The notes beneath the pieces are model-generated. The model did no database searches and had not been told where the DNA came from. It worked only from the letters and a program-made list of their open reading frames with translations. Below, one piece after another: positions 1 through 11,999 of a stretch of DNA of 64,000 nucleotides. This stretch comes from Lophius americanus. Its lineage: Eukaryota; Chordata; Actinopteri; Lophiiformes; Lophiidae. The translations under genes were made by a program, and so were the position numbers. Position 1 is the first letter of the stretch. Every line of letters begins with the position of its first letter. The stretch lies in contig JBBDHG010000133.1 of the NCBI GenBank assembly GCA_037951165.1, positions 3,648,501 through 3,712,500 of the forward strand, written 5' to 3'.

Positions 1-1243
1 GATCAATCCTCCATTTATTTTAAGTCACGTATGTGCCCATACATTCTTTGTAGCTGATGTCACAGCTGTGTAGTCCTTTTAAAATAAAGGCTCTTTTACC
101 TACTGAGGTATAAATGATAGTATAATAAAAGTTATGTGAACTGATGTTAACCATATGGTTATTTTGAAGGTCTTTGTTGTGTCAGAAGCTCACGGCTGAT
201 CTCTGTTTCTTCATGAAGAAACCAATAATTAAAATCACAACCACGCTGTTTAGGAGGTTATTTGAGACCAGCTTTACGTTGTCTCAGTTAAACCTGCAGG
301 TAGGCATCACTTAAGGAAAATATCTGAGTAGCTGGTGCAGTTTTTAAACACATTAAACGTTCTATAACTTTTCATGGTCTATGAAAAGTTTTCATGTCTG
401 TCCCACTGCAAGCTTAGCTGCAATTCATTTCGATTTTTAAATGAGAATAAGACTATTATTACAACTTGTCGGGAATCGGAGGAAGTCTGGACTTTTAACT
501 GGAATGTTTAAATATGTAGCTTTAAGGGTGAAAAACGAAGGCGTTCTTCAATAGAATTACGGCCTTACAGTAAAACTGAAGGCCAGAGCTTCCAGTGAAG
601 TATTAAACTAACAATCAACACATTCTTCTTCTACTGCAGCATTTTTGGACTGCAGATCACAGCATTTGGAGTATGCTCAAAGCCAACTGGCGCTTACGAG
701 AGTTTGCTACCGAGTCTTCATGACATGTCTGAGGTGGCTTACCGTCTACATTTGAAGGCTAATGTGCAAAGGCTTTAAGTCCATAAATGTTCAAGCACAC
801 ACACACAAAAATAACACATCAAGCAAAAACCAAAGTGAGGACACACGGGGCTCCACAGATGTCCATGGGAACGCATTGCTTAAGAAGACAATGGCTGATG
901 CTTATTGGCAGTTATTGCTGGCCCTCAGAAATGATAGGACGTCCATGTGGTTAAAAAAAAGCTTGGGATAAAAAGCAAAACAAAAATGTGATAAATGCCG
1001 ATTCAGATGTTGCAGGTGACACGTAAGAGGAAGAGGCTGGTATACCTCTTTAACTCCGAACACAGTCGTCTCTGTCTGCAGTGCTGAAACCGTTCACTGA
1101 GTCCTGCAGGTTTGGAAGACAGAGACAGCTTTAATGAAAACACCAAACCAAAATTGGAGGGAGGGAGGAATTTGTTTTCCCTGAACTTTAAAAATCTGAG
1201 GTCATCTGGCAGAGTGAATAGCTCCTTTTTTGTCCTTTTACAG

Positions 1244-1421
1244 CTGTTCGGCTGGAGCGAATTTTAAAAAGGCCAAATTGTTGGCAAAAACCCGAATGGG
1301 AAAAAACTACGGTTTCACATCCAGGAGTTTTGTGAAGGGCATTTCTGCTGTTACCACCACCAACACCGAAAACATCAAACGCCATCAGCAGGATTTTGAA
1401 TCTGATCTGACTCTGGATTGA
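1244..1421 (+). CDS. Possible terminal coding exon of an unidentified plus-strand gene
   Basis: A long pyrimidine tract ending in TTTTACAG stands immediately before 1244. It is followed by an open frame of 58 codons (phase 1 entry), containing KKAKLLAKTRMGKNYGFTSR and ending in QQDFESDLTLD and TGA at 1419-1421. An AATAAA lies about 220 bp downstream. I do not recognise the protein, and no partner exon upstream is certain. The segment could be chance; if real, the gene ends tail-to-tail with pfkfb2. Confidence 0.25.
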
Positions 1422-1665
1422 GACGTGTTAACAAAACCATAATGCAGAGAAATGATTAGAAAGTACTGCTGAGGTTCATCTTTACTGAACTTCAGCAGTA
1501 AATAGACATTTATGCAGACCTCAGTGTATATTGTTGTTGTTCCTATGTCGTTTCTTCTGCAAACTTGGAAAACCGGAGTCGAATACCTCGTATTAGAACA
1601 CATAATTGGCCAATTAAGATGATTCTTCACACCTTAAATAATAAAACAGTCACTTAAAAAAATCC

Positions 1666-1671
1666 TTTATT
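1666..1671 (-). promoter_or_regulatory. Candidate poly(A) signal of pfkfb2
   Basis: TTTATT on the plus strand is AATAAA on the minus strand. It is the first canonical signal I see downstream of the stop, giving a 3' UTR of about 580 nt. It is a candidate only: the hexamer is common in AT-rich DNA. Confidence 0.35.
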
Positions 1672-2251
1672 TGTTTTGATTTGTTTAAACTTTACTTTTT
1701 AAGGGCTTAGTTGTCCGACTCTTGGGGTCTTGGAGCATAACTGGTGTTTTTAAGAGATGGGTGTGTCCGTTTGTTTTGGAGCAGTGATATCTCACACTCG
1801 TCCAAACTGGAGCGGTTCAACAGATCTGGGACGACACAGCCGTGCTCACATGTTTGCAGTAATAATAGCCGAAAAAGAAGAAGAGAATAGAATAACTTGT
1901 ATTAATCCCCTAGGGGAAATTTGTGCGTCACGGAAAGACGAAGATGTTTTTATGACATCTTATTGGCAAAACCAAAGGTTGACAAAGGTTTTCTGTGGGA
2001 TCGTAGTGTGTTTCTGTGTGTCCCGTTGAAAGTAATGTAATGCAATAACAACAAAAGGTGATTAATGGTCCATTTAAATGGTCCTCCATTTAAACCCATA
2101 CATTCTGTTTCATTTTAAATTTTTGTGCATTACATGAAATTCTATATAACAGAGATCATTTTCCTGATGACGGTCTAGCACTGGAACGGTCGCAGTGTGT
2201 GTGTGGATCGTTTTTGAAAGTTTGGTATCAGATGTGCGAAGCATTCTTTTG

Positions 2252-2482
2252 TTATTGAAATACAGCGATATTCACAACACTGACCTCGCTTTGCAGCTCT
2301 GCCCCCTCAGACGCCTCAGAAAACTGCATGCTGGGTAAAGTTGGAGCTTGGGACATACGGGCCTGCGGAGGGTTGCCCATGCTGTAAAGACGAGGTCTTT
2401 TAATCTGGTCTTGACTGGACAGCGGAGTGAAGCTGTTCCGTCTGTGGAAAACTGGCGCCACTGCATCTGTCTTCGGTTTACT
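2252..2482 (-). CDS. pfkfb2: pfkfb2 last coding exon: regulatory tail
   Basis: Acceptor TTTTCTCTGACCAG, then SKPKTDAVAPVFHRRNSF, TPLSS, IKRPRLYSMG, ending VNIAVFQ and TAA at 2254-2252. RRNS (Ser469) and RPRLYS (Ser486) correspond to human Ser466 and Ser483, known targets of AMPK, PKB and other insulin-pathway kinases and a 14-3-3 docking region. The last 30 or so residues do not resemble the human end and make the tail longer. The frame is fixed by the phase-0 exit of the preceding exon. Confidence 0.88.
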   Translation of the reverse strand, partial: SKPKTDAVAPVFHRRNSFTPLSSQDQIKRPRLYSMGNPPQARMSQAPTLPSMQFSEASEGAELQSEVSVVNIAVFQ

Positions 2483-5400
2483 CTGGTCAGAGAAAATAAA
2501 GAGTGAAGCTAGAGGGGGGGAACGAACACTCCTAAGTTTAATGAATCCGTTTTTATGGAAGTGAATTCATGGTGTCCTGCATAACAATCCTACCCATCTT
2601 ACAAATAAACCAGATGAGAATCTGTTACAAGGATCAGAGGATAGAATTGACTTTTAAGAACACTCACAACCAAATGATCACATGGACGTCTGGTTAATAC
2701 TGGACTAAACAAAGATTACGTCTTATAAACATATATTTTGATCCAGCAGGGGGTGATTATTATCTCGATCTGCACTAAACATTATTACTGATTTTCTTTT
2801 CACCATTTCCCAGACTTTCTAAACATTGGGAAAAAATCTAGAGGAAGTCATGGAAATTCAGGGGTCCAACCCTCCATGCCGACTAGTACTAAATAAATGG
2901 CTTCCTGTTTGGCTAAAGCCCACCCCTCGTAGGTTTGGTGGAGATCTGGCCCGTTTCCTTTGTAATCCAAAATAAACAAAAAGATAGAAGCGAAAAAAAC
3001 TCTTTAAAGGAGGTAAAAAATACTTTCAGTCGTAAATAGAAAGGCAAATTGTTATCTTGGCCTAGGCAGACGGGATATTTCTCACTGCTTGTAAAAAATA
3101 GGTTCCTCAATAAATGTGGTTATGTGGTGACACCCACTCTGTCTGGGATTCAGCCACAACCGCTCCCTGGCACGATCTCTACGGCAGGAGAACAGATATG
3201 AAAATGTCCGATCAGGAAATTAAGAACTAGGATGATTCTGGCTTTGCCAGCAGAATGAGGGTATTTTTTTTTTTGTTCCTCATAATCATTCTATTATACT
3301 TAAATTGCCTTAAATGACTGTTTTAATGTAAAAGCGCTGGTCCTTGTAATGAACCCACAGATTATTACCACCTCCACCTTCCCTCAGCTCTAAGAGCTCG
3401 TCTTTCAGGTCTTTGTTTTGGTGGTTCAGTCCAAAACATTACTGTTCTGGGTCAGTTATATGGTTCTGTGTGCATCAGGGCTGCCTAACAGCCCATCACC
3501 TTCATCAAACTTAAAACGGTTTCCTTTTACATTTGTGTGCTTTGATTTATATGGAAGGCATACTTTTCTCATCTTACTCATAGCAGAGAAGGCAAAAAAA
3601 TTCTTTAAATGTTCGTCTCCTATTTCATGCCAAACGGAAGCTACGGAAATCAGAGGTTCTGAATGTGTGGAAACTGGCTCCGTGATATATTTTTACTAGT
3701 GAGTCTCCTTTTAAAGCATTTAATGTCGGGACATCTGTTTTTTGTCTGCCTATTTCTATGAAGTCAGCAACATGATATAAGATCAGATTCCAAAGGGACT
3801 CAAGAATGAAGATAAATACAGTTAACTAGTTTATTCAAATAGAACTCAGTTTGAGACAAAACTGATTTCCTTGTGTCAATTCATATCAGCTAAATTTAGA
3901 CACAATTGGACTTACGTTTGGGAAGTTATGGATGAGAAACTTTGTTTTTCACAAAATGGTCCTCCTAATGGGTAAAATATGAATAATTATAGTGAAAAAA
4001 TAAGAATTTATAAACAACACAGACCTCCATGTGTAGATTCAGATGAGCTTATTTAGACATAATTAGAAGTATGGTTTGGAAGTAACGGCCAAAAACTGTG
4101 TTTTTCGCAAAAAAAGGCCCCCATCGTGAATTTAATATGAAGAATTAGCATGAAATACGACAAACAGGAGATAGATCTCACCGCGTCGATTAATATGGAT
4201 CAGATTCGGATTAAATCGGACTAATGCTTGAGAAAGCATTAGTGGCTTTCTCCAATGGCGGAAATATGCAACTGACCTTTCCCAAAGTCAATCCAGTTCT
4301 TCCTCGTACTAAGGTCTATGGGGGTATATACTTTGAAATTGATCAGGGAAAATTCTGTTGAGCTATCTCAGATGCCGCCGCTGCGATAACGATTCCAATT
4401 TATCGCCAACTTTTTGGGGTGATATAATAATAATAACAGGTCAGAATCTTACTAATGGTCTGTCCCTGTGGGTGTTCACAGCCTCCACCTTCAGGTCAAA
4501 CATGTCCACTTTACAACCTACAAGAGAAAGACAGAAGAAACATCGCAAGACACAACAAATAAGGAAAGTTGTGTCGACTTATGAAGAGCGCGGTGACTTA
4601 CCGTAAGCTACGGGAGTCAGTTTGAGGACAGTATGCAGGGGACACTTCAAGTAGGGCAGGTCATCTGTGTAGATAAAATGACAAACCTTGAGACTGTCTG
4701 TGCTGCGGTTAAACCCAGTGACGTTATGTTTCCTGCTAAACACGCAGGGCTTTTTTTGTCTAATCTTTAGGATAGCATATCACTCGGGGTTGGGAAAGCT
4801 CATGATGTGCTTTTATAAAAGTACAGTACGTGATTGTTGTGTTAGGACATATCCCACAGCAGCAGGCACCGCCATGTAACCCTGGGTAGAGCTGCACCCA
4901 CGCTGGTGAATTCAGCTGTGGTTCAGACTTTAAAAAGATGCTGGACCACTTCCCATGCTGCCTCACGATCAACTGCGTCGGCCTTTAACTATGTTGGTGG
5001 ATTTGTTTTCTGAGCAGCATTTTCCACACTATCCACCCAGTTACTGTTTGCTGACATCATCCGTACTCCATTTCCATTGAAATACACATATCTTTTAAAT
5101 ATGGACATTGAGTTCCACAATCCCGAGTCCACTTCCGTTTTTACTAATTCAGTGAGACTAAAATAAGCATGAAAAACTCAAGATCCGCCACAATAGGTGT
5201 TTTTCAAGAAGAGAGAAGCTGATAAATTTCGTTGTAAAATGTCAAGTTTCAAATAAACACAAGAATGCCTAGAATTCCCAAAGTTACCAAGAGTGTGTCA
5301 ATAAAGGTTTATGAAAAGATATTGAACTGCTTTTGAGACGCTTTCAAAACTCTAATTTAGGACTTCAGTGGCACAAGAATCCGCTTTAGAGCAAAATCCA

Positions 5401-8400
5401 CTTTTGTGTGAGGAAAATTTTTGTTTTGATGTTAAGAATGTTTTGACATAAAATATTCCAGATTCTTTTGAGAATACCCTGGAAAGGAAAGGTGACAGAT
5501 AGCTGCAAGACCTTCCCATATCACCCTCCTCACTTTGTTCATGCCAGGGGATAAAAAGATAAAAGAACTCTATTTATAGCCCTTCCCGCAGATCTTATAC
5601 TAAATCTTGACCTGCTACTCTCACAATTGTAAATACAGACTAGTATAATAGCAGGTTAATGGGAAAAGCACATGTCAAGGTCGTAAAAACATCTAAATGT
5701 CGTAGTGCTGCGTCTGATGATTGTGGGAAATCCAGACAGCGGCAGTCTAAACTGGTGACAACCGCACGCCTACATCCGCGATCCCTTTATACCCTTTATT
5801 GTCCAAATCACAGCCCATTACAGTCGCCATCACCTGGTTTCCATGTGTCAGTGCAAATACAATAGGAATAAATAAACATCTGTGAATTAGCCCAAATCAA
5901 ACTTAAAATGTGGCAAAATTCAGTCAAAGTGGGGCCAAACATGCGATCTGATGCAATCAACAGGAAATATCCCTCCCAAGTTCCTCCTGCCAAATGAATA
6001 ACCATAACATGACACTCCCACCACAACAACGCCGGTGTGGTGTGTGTAAACAAACCGGGCACTGGAATCTGGATGAGACTCACACACGCCTACACTTCCT
6101 CTATAAAGCGGCCCATGAGCTGCAGACGTATCGTGTTTCTGTGGAATGAATTGTACCTGCGCTCTTGTCCAGAAAATAAGCGAGCAGGCAGCGCATGACG
6201 GCCTGATGACAGATGACCAGCACGTTGCCCTGTCGCTCCAGCTCCATGATAACTGGCTCCAGCCGCTGGACCAGGTCCTGGTAGGACTGAAGAGAGGATG
6301 GTTCATAAAATTTGGTTTGGTTTGGATTCCTGTATCATTCAACGGACCCCGATGGGTCAGCGCGTCCTGCTGCCCACCGACCCGATAACTGACCAATGAG
6401 AAGTGTATTACCTCTCCGCCAGGGTAGCGGTAAAGGTACTTGTCCAGGTCCCTCATGGCAAACTCCTCTGGGTATTTTTCCTCAATCATCTCATACGTCA
6501 GATCTTCACACACTCCCTGAAAACACAAAGTAATTAAACCTTCAGACCAGACCTCGCTGCGTGAGCCCTGTGACGAGTATGACGACATACAGCATCGATT
6601 TCGTTCAGAATCTTCCACTGCTCGTAGGGAACTCCCAGCTCCTCTGCCGTCTGAATAGTTCTCCTCAGCTGGCTGGTCCAAACCTTCAGGTCGGACAGAT
6701 GATGCTCCTCCACGAAACCCTTCAGTGCTGCTGCGAACTGGAGGACGGAACACCGGAAAAAGTTATTACTTCTATTAGCTTAACAAATTTATAGTTGCTT
6801 CAGTCCATTCCCACTGGACACAGGGTGGTAGTTATTCTCAGCGTAGCTGTTTATTCATGGTAGCAGGATCTTATTCTTAGCAAATGTGCTACTTACACTT
6901 CTGCTTCTACCTGTTACTTTATTATTTTAGATGTTACACCGTTCATGGAGATTTCCCTTTGTAAAGCGTTCTAAGTTTGTCAGTTCATTCAAGTGAACTG
7001 TTACAGTTTGGCAAACATTATTGTTTATTTTTTTTTCTTCCGAATTGATCCAGTGAGTATGAAACCGCAGCCAGTAGATGGTTATCTCAGCATCAAGACT
7101 GAATAACATTATATGACAGTTCTGTAAAACATTTTAAACAAAAAAAATGGAATTGATCGGTTTTGAGTTTTTGTACCGAGCTAATCTGCCGTCTGATGCT
7201 AAGTATTAAATACCACAGAGATATCACTTCAATCAACTAGGATTATTCTCTACAATGTTGAGGTAACCTTCTCCAAGACTTCTGTTGTTTTGTGGCAGGA
7301 GAGTGAGACGCACCTGTCTCCCCCTCGTTGACAGTTCAGAGTCTCCCCCGATGCGTCCCTCCTCATTGTGATGGCTCTCCCCGTGCCGACAGAGGTAGAT
7401 GGAGTGGGAGTGTACGTGGATGTTCATCAGATAGTACACTATTTTACTTTGGATGTAGTCCTGCACCCTGTTGACCAAGAAGCGACGGCCGACATTGATG
7501 ACCTGGATGAAAGACAGGTTCCTGTTATCGGGGAGAAAAGAAAACACAGACATGAAGGAAATGCGGCTCAAGGGCAGGGAAGGCGTGGCTTATTCACTGG
7601 TGAAGTCCAAATCATAGACAAACCATTCCTAAAGAATGTTTAAGAGCACCATCCAGTGGGCCGTGAAGGCATCAGTGCTGATCAGTGGTTGGATGATTGT
7701 TTTTTTTTATTATTTTGGTTCTGGTAACAATTCACATAAATGAAAATGTCAAATTAAAATACATCAATCCAATGACCAGTCACATTTGAAGATCACCACA
7801 TCATGATATAACAACATTAAGTAGCGATAATAACATTTCTATTTGCATCAGCCTTTAAGTAAGACTTACACTGGCCCGTTCTCCTTTGTTTCGTTTTTTT
7901 TTATAGCATTCTATGTCTGTTATTTTCCTTTTTTTTATTTTACGATTTTATCGTATCATTGGCTTTTTATAAACTTTGTTGGAATTCATTTTGAATGATG
8001 TTTTAACAGGTTTTTACTTTCAGAAGTGCTTTAATTTTTATCTTCATTAAACTGTATGTAAAGCCCTTTGGGCGGCATTTCTTGTAAATAAAAATAAAAA
8101 CAGAAAGTGCTATACAAATAATGTTACTATTAATATTATCATTGTTATTATTTATTTTTATTTTCTTAGCTGGTGAGCATTCTCTTGCACTCATTGACAT
8201 AAATCGATCATTTTTTTATAACGAACTACAAAGTTTGTGAGCAAACTGACATGAAATTGAACTTTAATATATATATGATGTAAGAAAATAAGCAAAAAAA
8301 TTTTGAATATTACATTGAAAATGTGAAATTTTACTGAAAACCACCATTGTACCGATCCAATACGTTAGTGTTATTAGACTTTTTAGGAGTTGTGGATAGA

Positions 8401-11400
8401 ACATATAAACAGGCTTGAAGTGTATAAAAATAAGCAAATTGAAGACACCAGTTAAGAAAATTATCGCGCTAACATGAAGGATCAGCATGATGATTCTAAT
8501 TCTATAATGGAATAAATTGACCTTCAGGTGAACAGTTGAACACGACACAACTAATCATTTGATTTACATTAATCAGCTACACAAATCAAAACCTGTTCAT
8601 CCTGTTTTTATAAAATTCTAGAGAGATAATTGTCAAGTCGCAGAGGAAGTTTTTTGCTGTTTTTTGCTGGAAAACAAAGATATCAAACATTGGTATGTGG
8701 TATGGGTGATGGCCCTCAGACCCCAGAGGATATTAGCTATTTACCGCCCATACCAAAAAAGAAATCAGCTCCTATCGCCATCTGCTGGACAGTCTCTGCA
8801 TGTGCGTGTTCTTAACAACATGTGCTCTACTAGGACACTTTCCATTTTCATTCAGGCCTCAGTGTTTGCTCTGCGTGGGTGGTGAGATGACAATGATCTT
8901 ACTTGTCATGATCGTCTGGATCTAGAGGTTTATATGTCACTTTGTAACATTCTATCCTCTTCAGAAAATCCTCCATAACGCTTTCTCTGTCCCTCTCTGG
9001 GTAATCTGGGCTGGAGACCTTGACATCCTTTGTGAAAGAGATATTTCATTAGAGATTATTCACCGTGACTTGTTACAACTGATGTACAAGTCTGCCTGAA
9101 ATCAAACGCCAAGGCATGAATGCAAGATTTACCAGGATGTTTGTCGCGATGACATCCGGGTCGACACATATGGATTCGACAAAAAACACCTGAAACATTT
9201 GATTAATCATTAGATGTGAGAATATATTATCACAGCCAATGGTCATTCTTTTTTTTTTTTATCTCTCACCTTGAATGCATTGTCCTTTGCGAAATTAAGA
9301 AGGAGCTCCCTCCTCTCCCTGGTGGTGTTGGTAGCATCAAATACCTGACATAGAATATGCAAACCAAATCAAATTGCAGTCGACATACGTGAACATTAAG
9401 TCGTTTCTGTGTCCTTACAGCAATCTGGCCTCCTTCCTCCATCAGGTAGGCTTTGACATCCTGCATTGCCACCAAGGCACACTGCCTGTGGAAATAATTG
9501 ATTAGGAAAATCAGAGCAAATAAATATTGAAAGGCATCTTTAAACGGTCTGACTATTTGTCAAACTCCGTCCGATCTACTTGAAAAGAAACCGGGTGCTG
9601 CATGGAGACTAATCTAAAGGAGACAAGGGGAACTCTCGTACTCACTTTCTAATTTCCATCGCTTCTTTATTATCATGTCTGAAGAAGTCATAGGACTTGT
9701 ATGACTTCACTGCTTCTCTCCTATAAACTCCGAGGTTAAAAACTGTGCAGGAGAGAGTCAAGAGAAAGATATGCAACGATTATAAGCCATTACAAGGTGG
9801 CGGCCTTCAGCAGAATCCAGTCTGCCAAACAAGTTCTCCGGGTTCCACATTTCTATTATATGATAAAAAAGGAGTGTGATGCCACACAAAGCCATTTGTT
9901 CATGGTGGTGATAAACAGGGCGCTCCAGAACAATTTTTACCCTTCAAAGAAAATGAGATGCAAAAAAAAGTATTTATTGCCTATACCCAAAATAAAAGAA
10001 CCTTACAAGCTGACCCTGTAAAACAAATATCTTTCTCGAAAAACATATGTTCCACAATTATTGGCACCCTACATTTGATTTTCTGAGAGCCCTGACTCTC
10101 CTTCTGTAGTGTGTAATGAAGTTTGAGAACGCAGGGAGAAGATCTAATTTTATCATCTCTGAATCATTCCAGTGTTTATGTTGAGGTGAGCTTCGGATCA
10201 GTGTCCAGCTGGAAGGTCCAACCACGGCCCGGTTTAAGTTACCTAAAAGACGCTTTTGGGTTTTCATCCACTATCTGCTGGTTTTTGATGGAGTCCGTGG
10301 AACCATGACTTCTAATAAGACCTCTTGGGCCTTTGGAAGACAAAAAGCCCCACAGCATCAGCGTTCCACCCCCAGGCTTCACGGTGGTTATGAGGGGCTT
10401 CTCACTGTGCCTTTCTTTCTTGCTGTGCCACACCCATCTTGGACATTTTTTTAATAAAAAGCTCTACTTTGGTCTCGTCTGACCTCAGACGTTGTTCCAT
10501 TGAAGGTCCCAGTGGTGTTTGGCGAACTGTAGGTGCTGTACTTTCTGTGTGGTCGACAGCAGAGGCTTTTTTCTTGCTTCCCTCCCAAACACCTTGCGCT
10601 GGTGTAGGCGCCATCTGATGGCGGTTAGGGAGACATTCTGACTCCAAGATTAAATTGAGCTCTGCCATTCTCCAGCTGTAATACATGGAGAACCTTTTGC
10701 CAGTCGAACCAACTTCCCCATGGGGTGTAGGGTCAGTTTCCACACATGTCCTCTTCCAGGCTGATCATCTCCGGTCTCTATTGTTATTTATTATTGATCG
10801 AACTTCTGAAACCGACATTTTGAACTGTTGAGAGATTTTCGTGTATTCCTCCCTCTATAACTTTTCTTTGCTGTGTTCTGCGGTCTTTCTCATTGTAAAG
10901 AGCGTCAGTGAGATTAAGGCCTGCGTCACCTCATATTTATACCTCAGTAAAACAGGAGGTCAGTTTTCATTCAATTCTTTTAATCGCAGGATTTCCTAGG
11001 GTTGCAAGTAATTGTGGCACACCTCTAATAGAGATAAATATTTGTTTTATGTAAAAAATACAACATTTATTCTTACTTTAATAAAAAATTAGATTTCTGT
11101 GAAAGACATCTTTTGCATCTCATTTTACTCATCATCATTGTAGATTTAACTAAAATAGCACAGCTGGGCATCAAACAAAAAAGACTTTTTCTGTATATTA
11201 CCTTCTGAATATGGATAAAATCATCATAGAGCAATTACTGTTTCATCTAAATATTTCAGAAACTACATCGCAGCCATGTGTAATACACACATGGATAAAA
11301 GTACAATGTATCCAAATGTGTAGTCTGTATATATTTGCATATAATGGTATGGATGTATTTTTCAATGAACTGATCGCACTCCGTCTCAACCACCTCTATG

Positions 11401-11921
11401 GCGGGGCCTATAGCCATAAAAAAAAGTGGATCAAGTCTTAAATTTGATCGTCTCTTTGACCTTTTCTCTCTCTCTCTGTTTCGGCTCTGTCGACTTTCTC
11501 CCTCAGCAGGGAGTTTCATTAAGTCTCACAAAAAAACAGAGCTCATATTTCAGGTTTTTTCCACCCACTATTCTGTTTTCACAACAGCAGGTTTGAAGGA
11601 CGTTTTTTGGATACTAGCATAGACTTTTTCATTACGGCATAAAAAACGCAGATGATAACGCGCCACTTTACTCACAAGTATAAAACGACAATTAAAATAA
11701 ACAAACACCGAACAGGAGAGGTCACACCACAATCAGTGTATTTACAGGAGAATCCCTCCCGGTGTTTCTGTTGACCATGTTTGGTTGTTAGTGAGTTAAC
11801 GACTTCATTATTTGCGTGCTATGTCGTTCTTTGGGACGGATATTAAAATATATTTTAAAATGGTTGAAGCAGGTAACACATTTGCTTTGTGGGCCGTCAA
11901 TATAACCAAGAGGCCTATGAC

Positions 11922-11999
<78 letters not shown>

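Larger units (their letters stand above)
1..2251. other. 3' flank of pfkfb2, mostly featureless
   Basis: AT-rich single-copy-looking sequence. Apart from the candidate exon at 1244-1421 and the poly(A) signal, I see no coding exon that can be supported and no recognisable repeat. A second acceptor-like site (TTCTTCTACTGCAG) ends at 640 and is followed by short open frames in several phases, none recognisable. Confidence 0.5.

Noticed and set aside
5920..6753. A 277-codon minus-strand open frame
   Set aside because: It reads through three pfkfb2 exons and their introns; only the 6516-6412 segment is in the true frame. The rest is intron or the wrong frame.
10402..10743. 113-codon minus-strand frame as an independent gene
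   Set aside because: It lies in the decayed Tc1-like transposase and is interrupted relative to the family.
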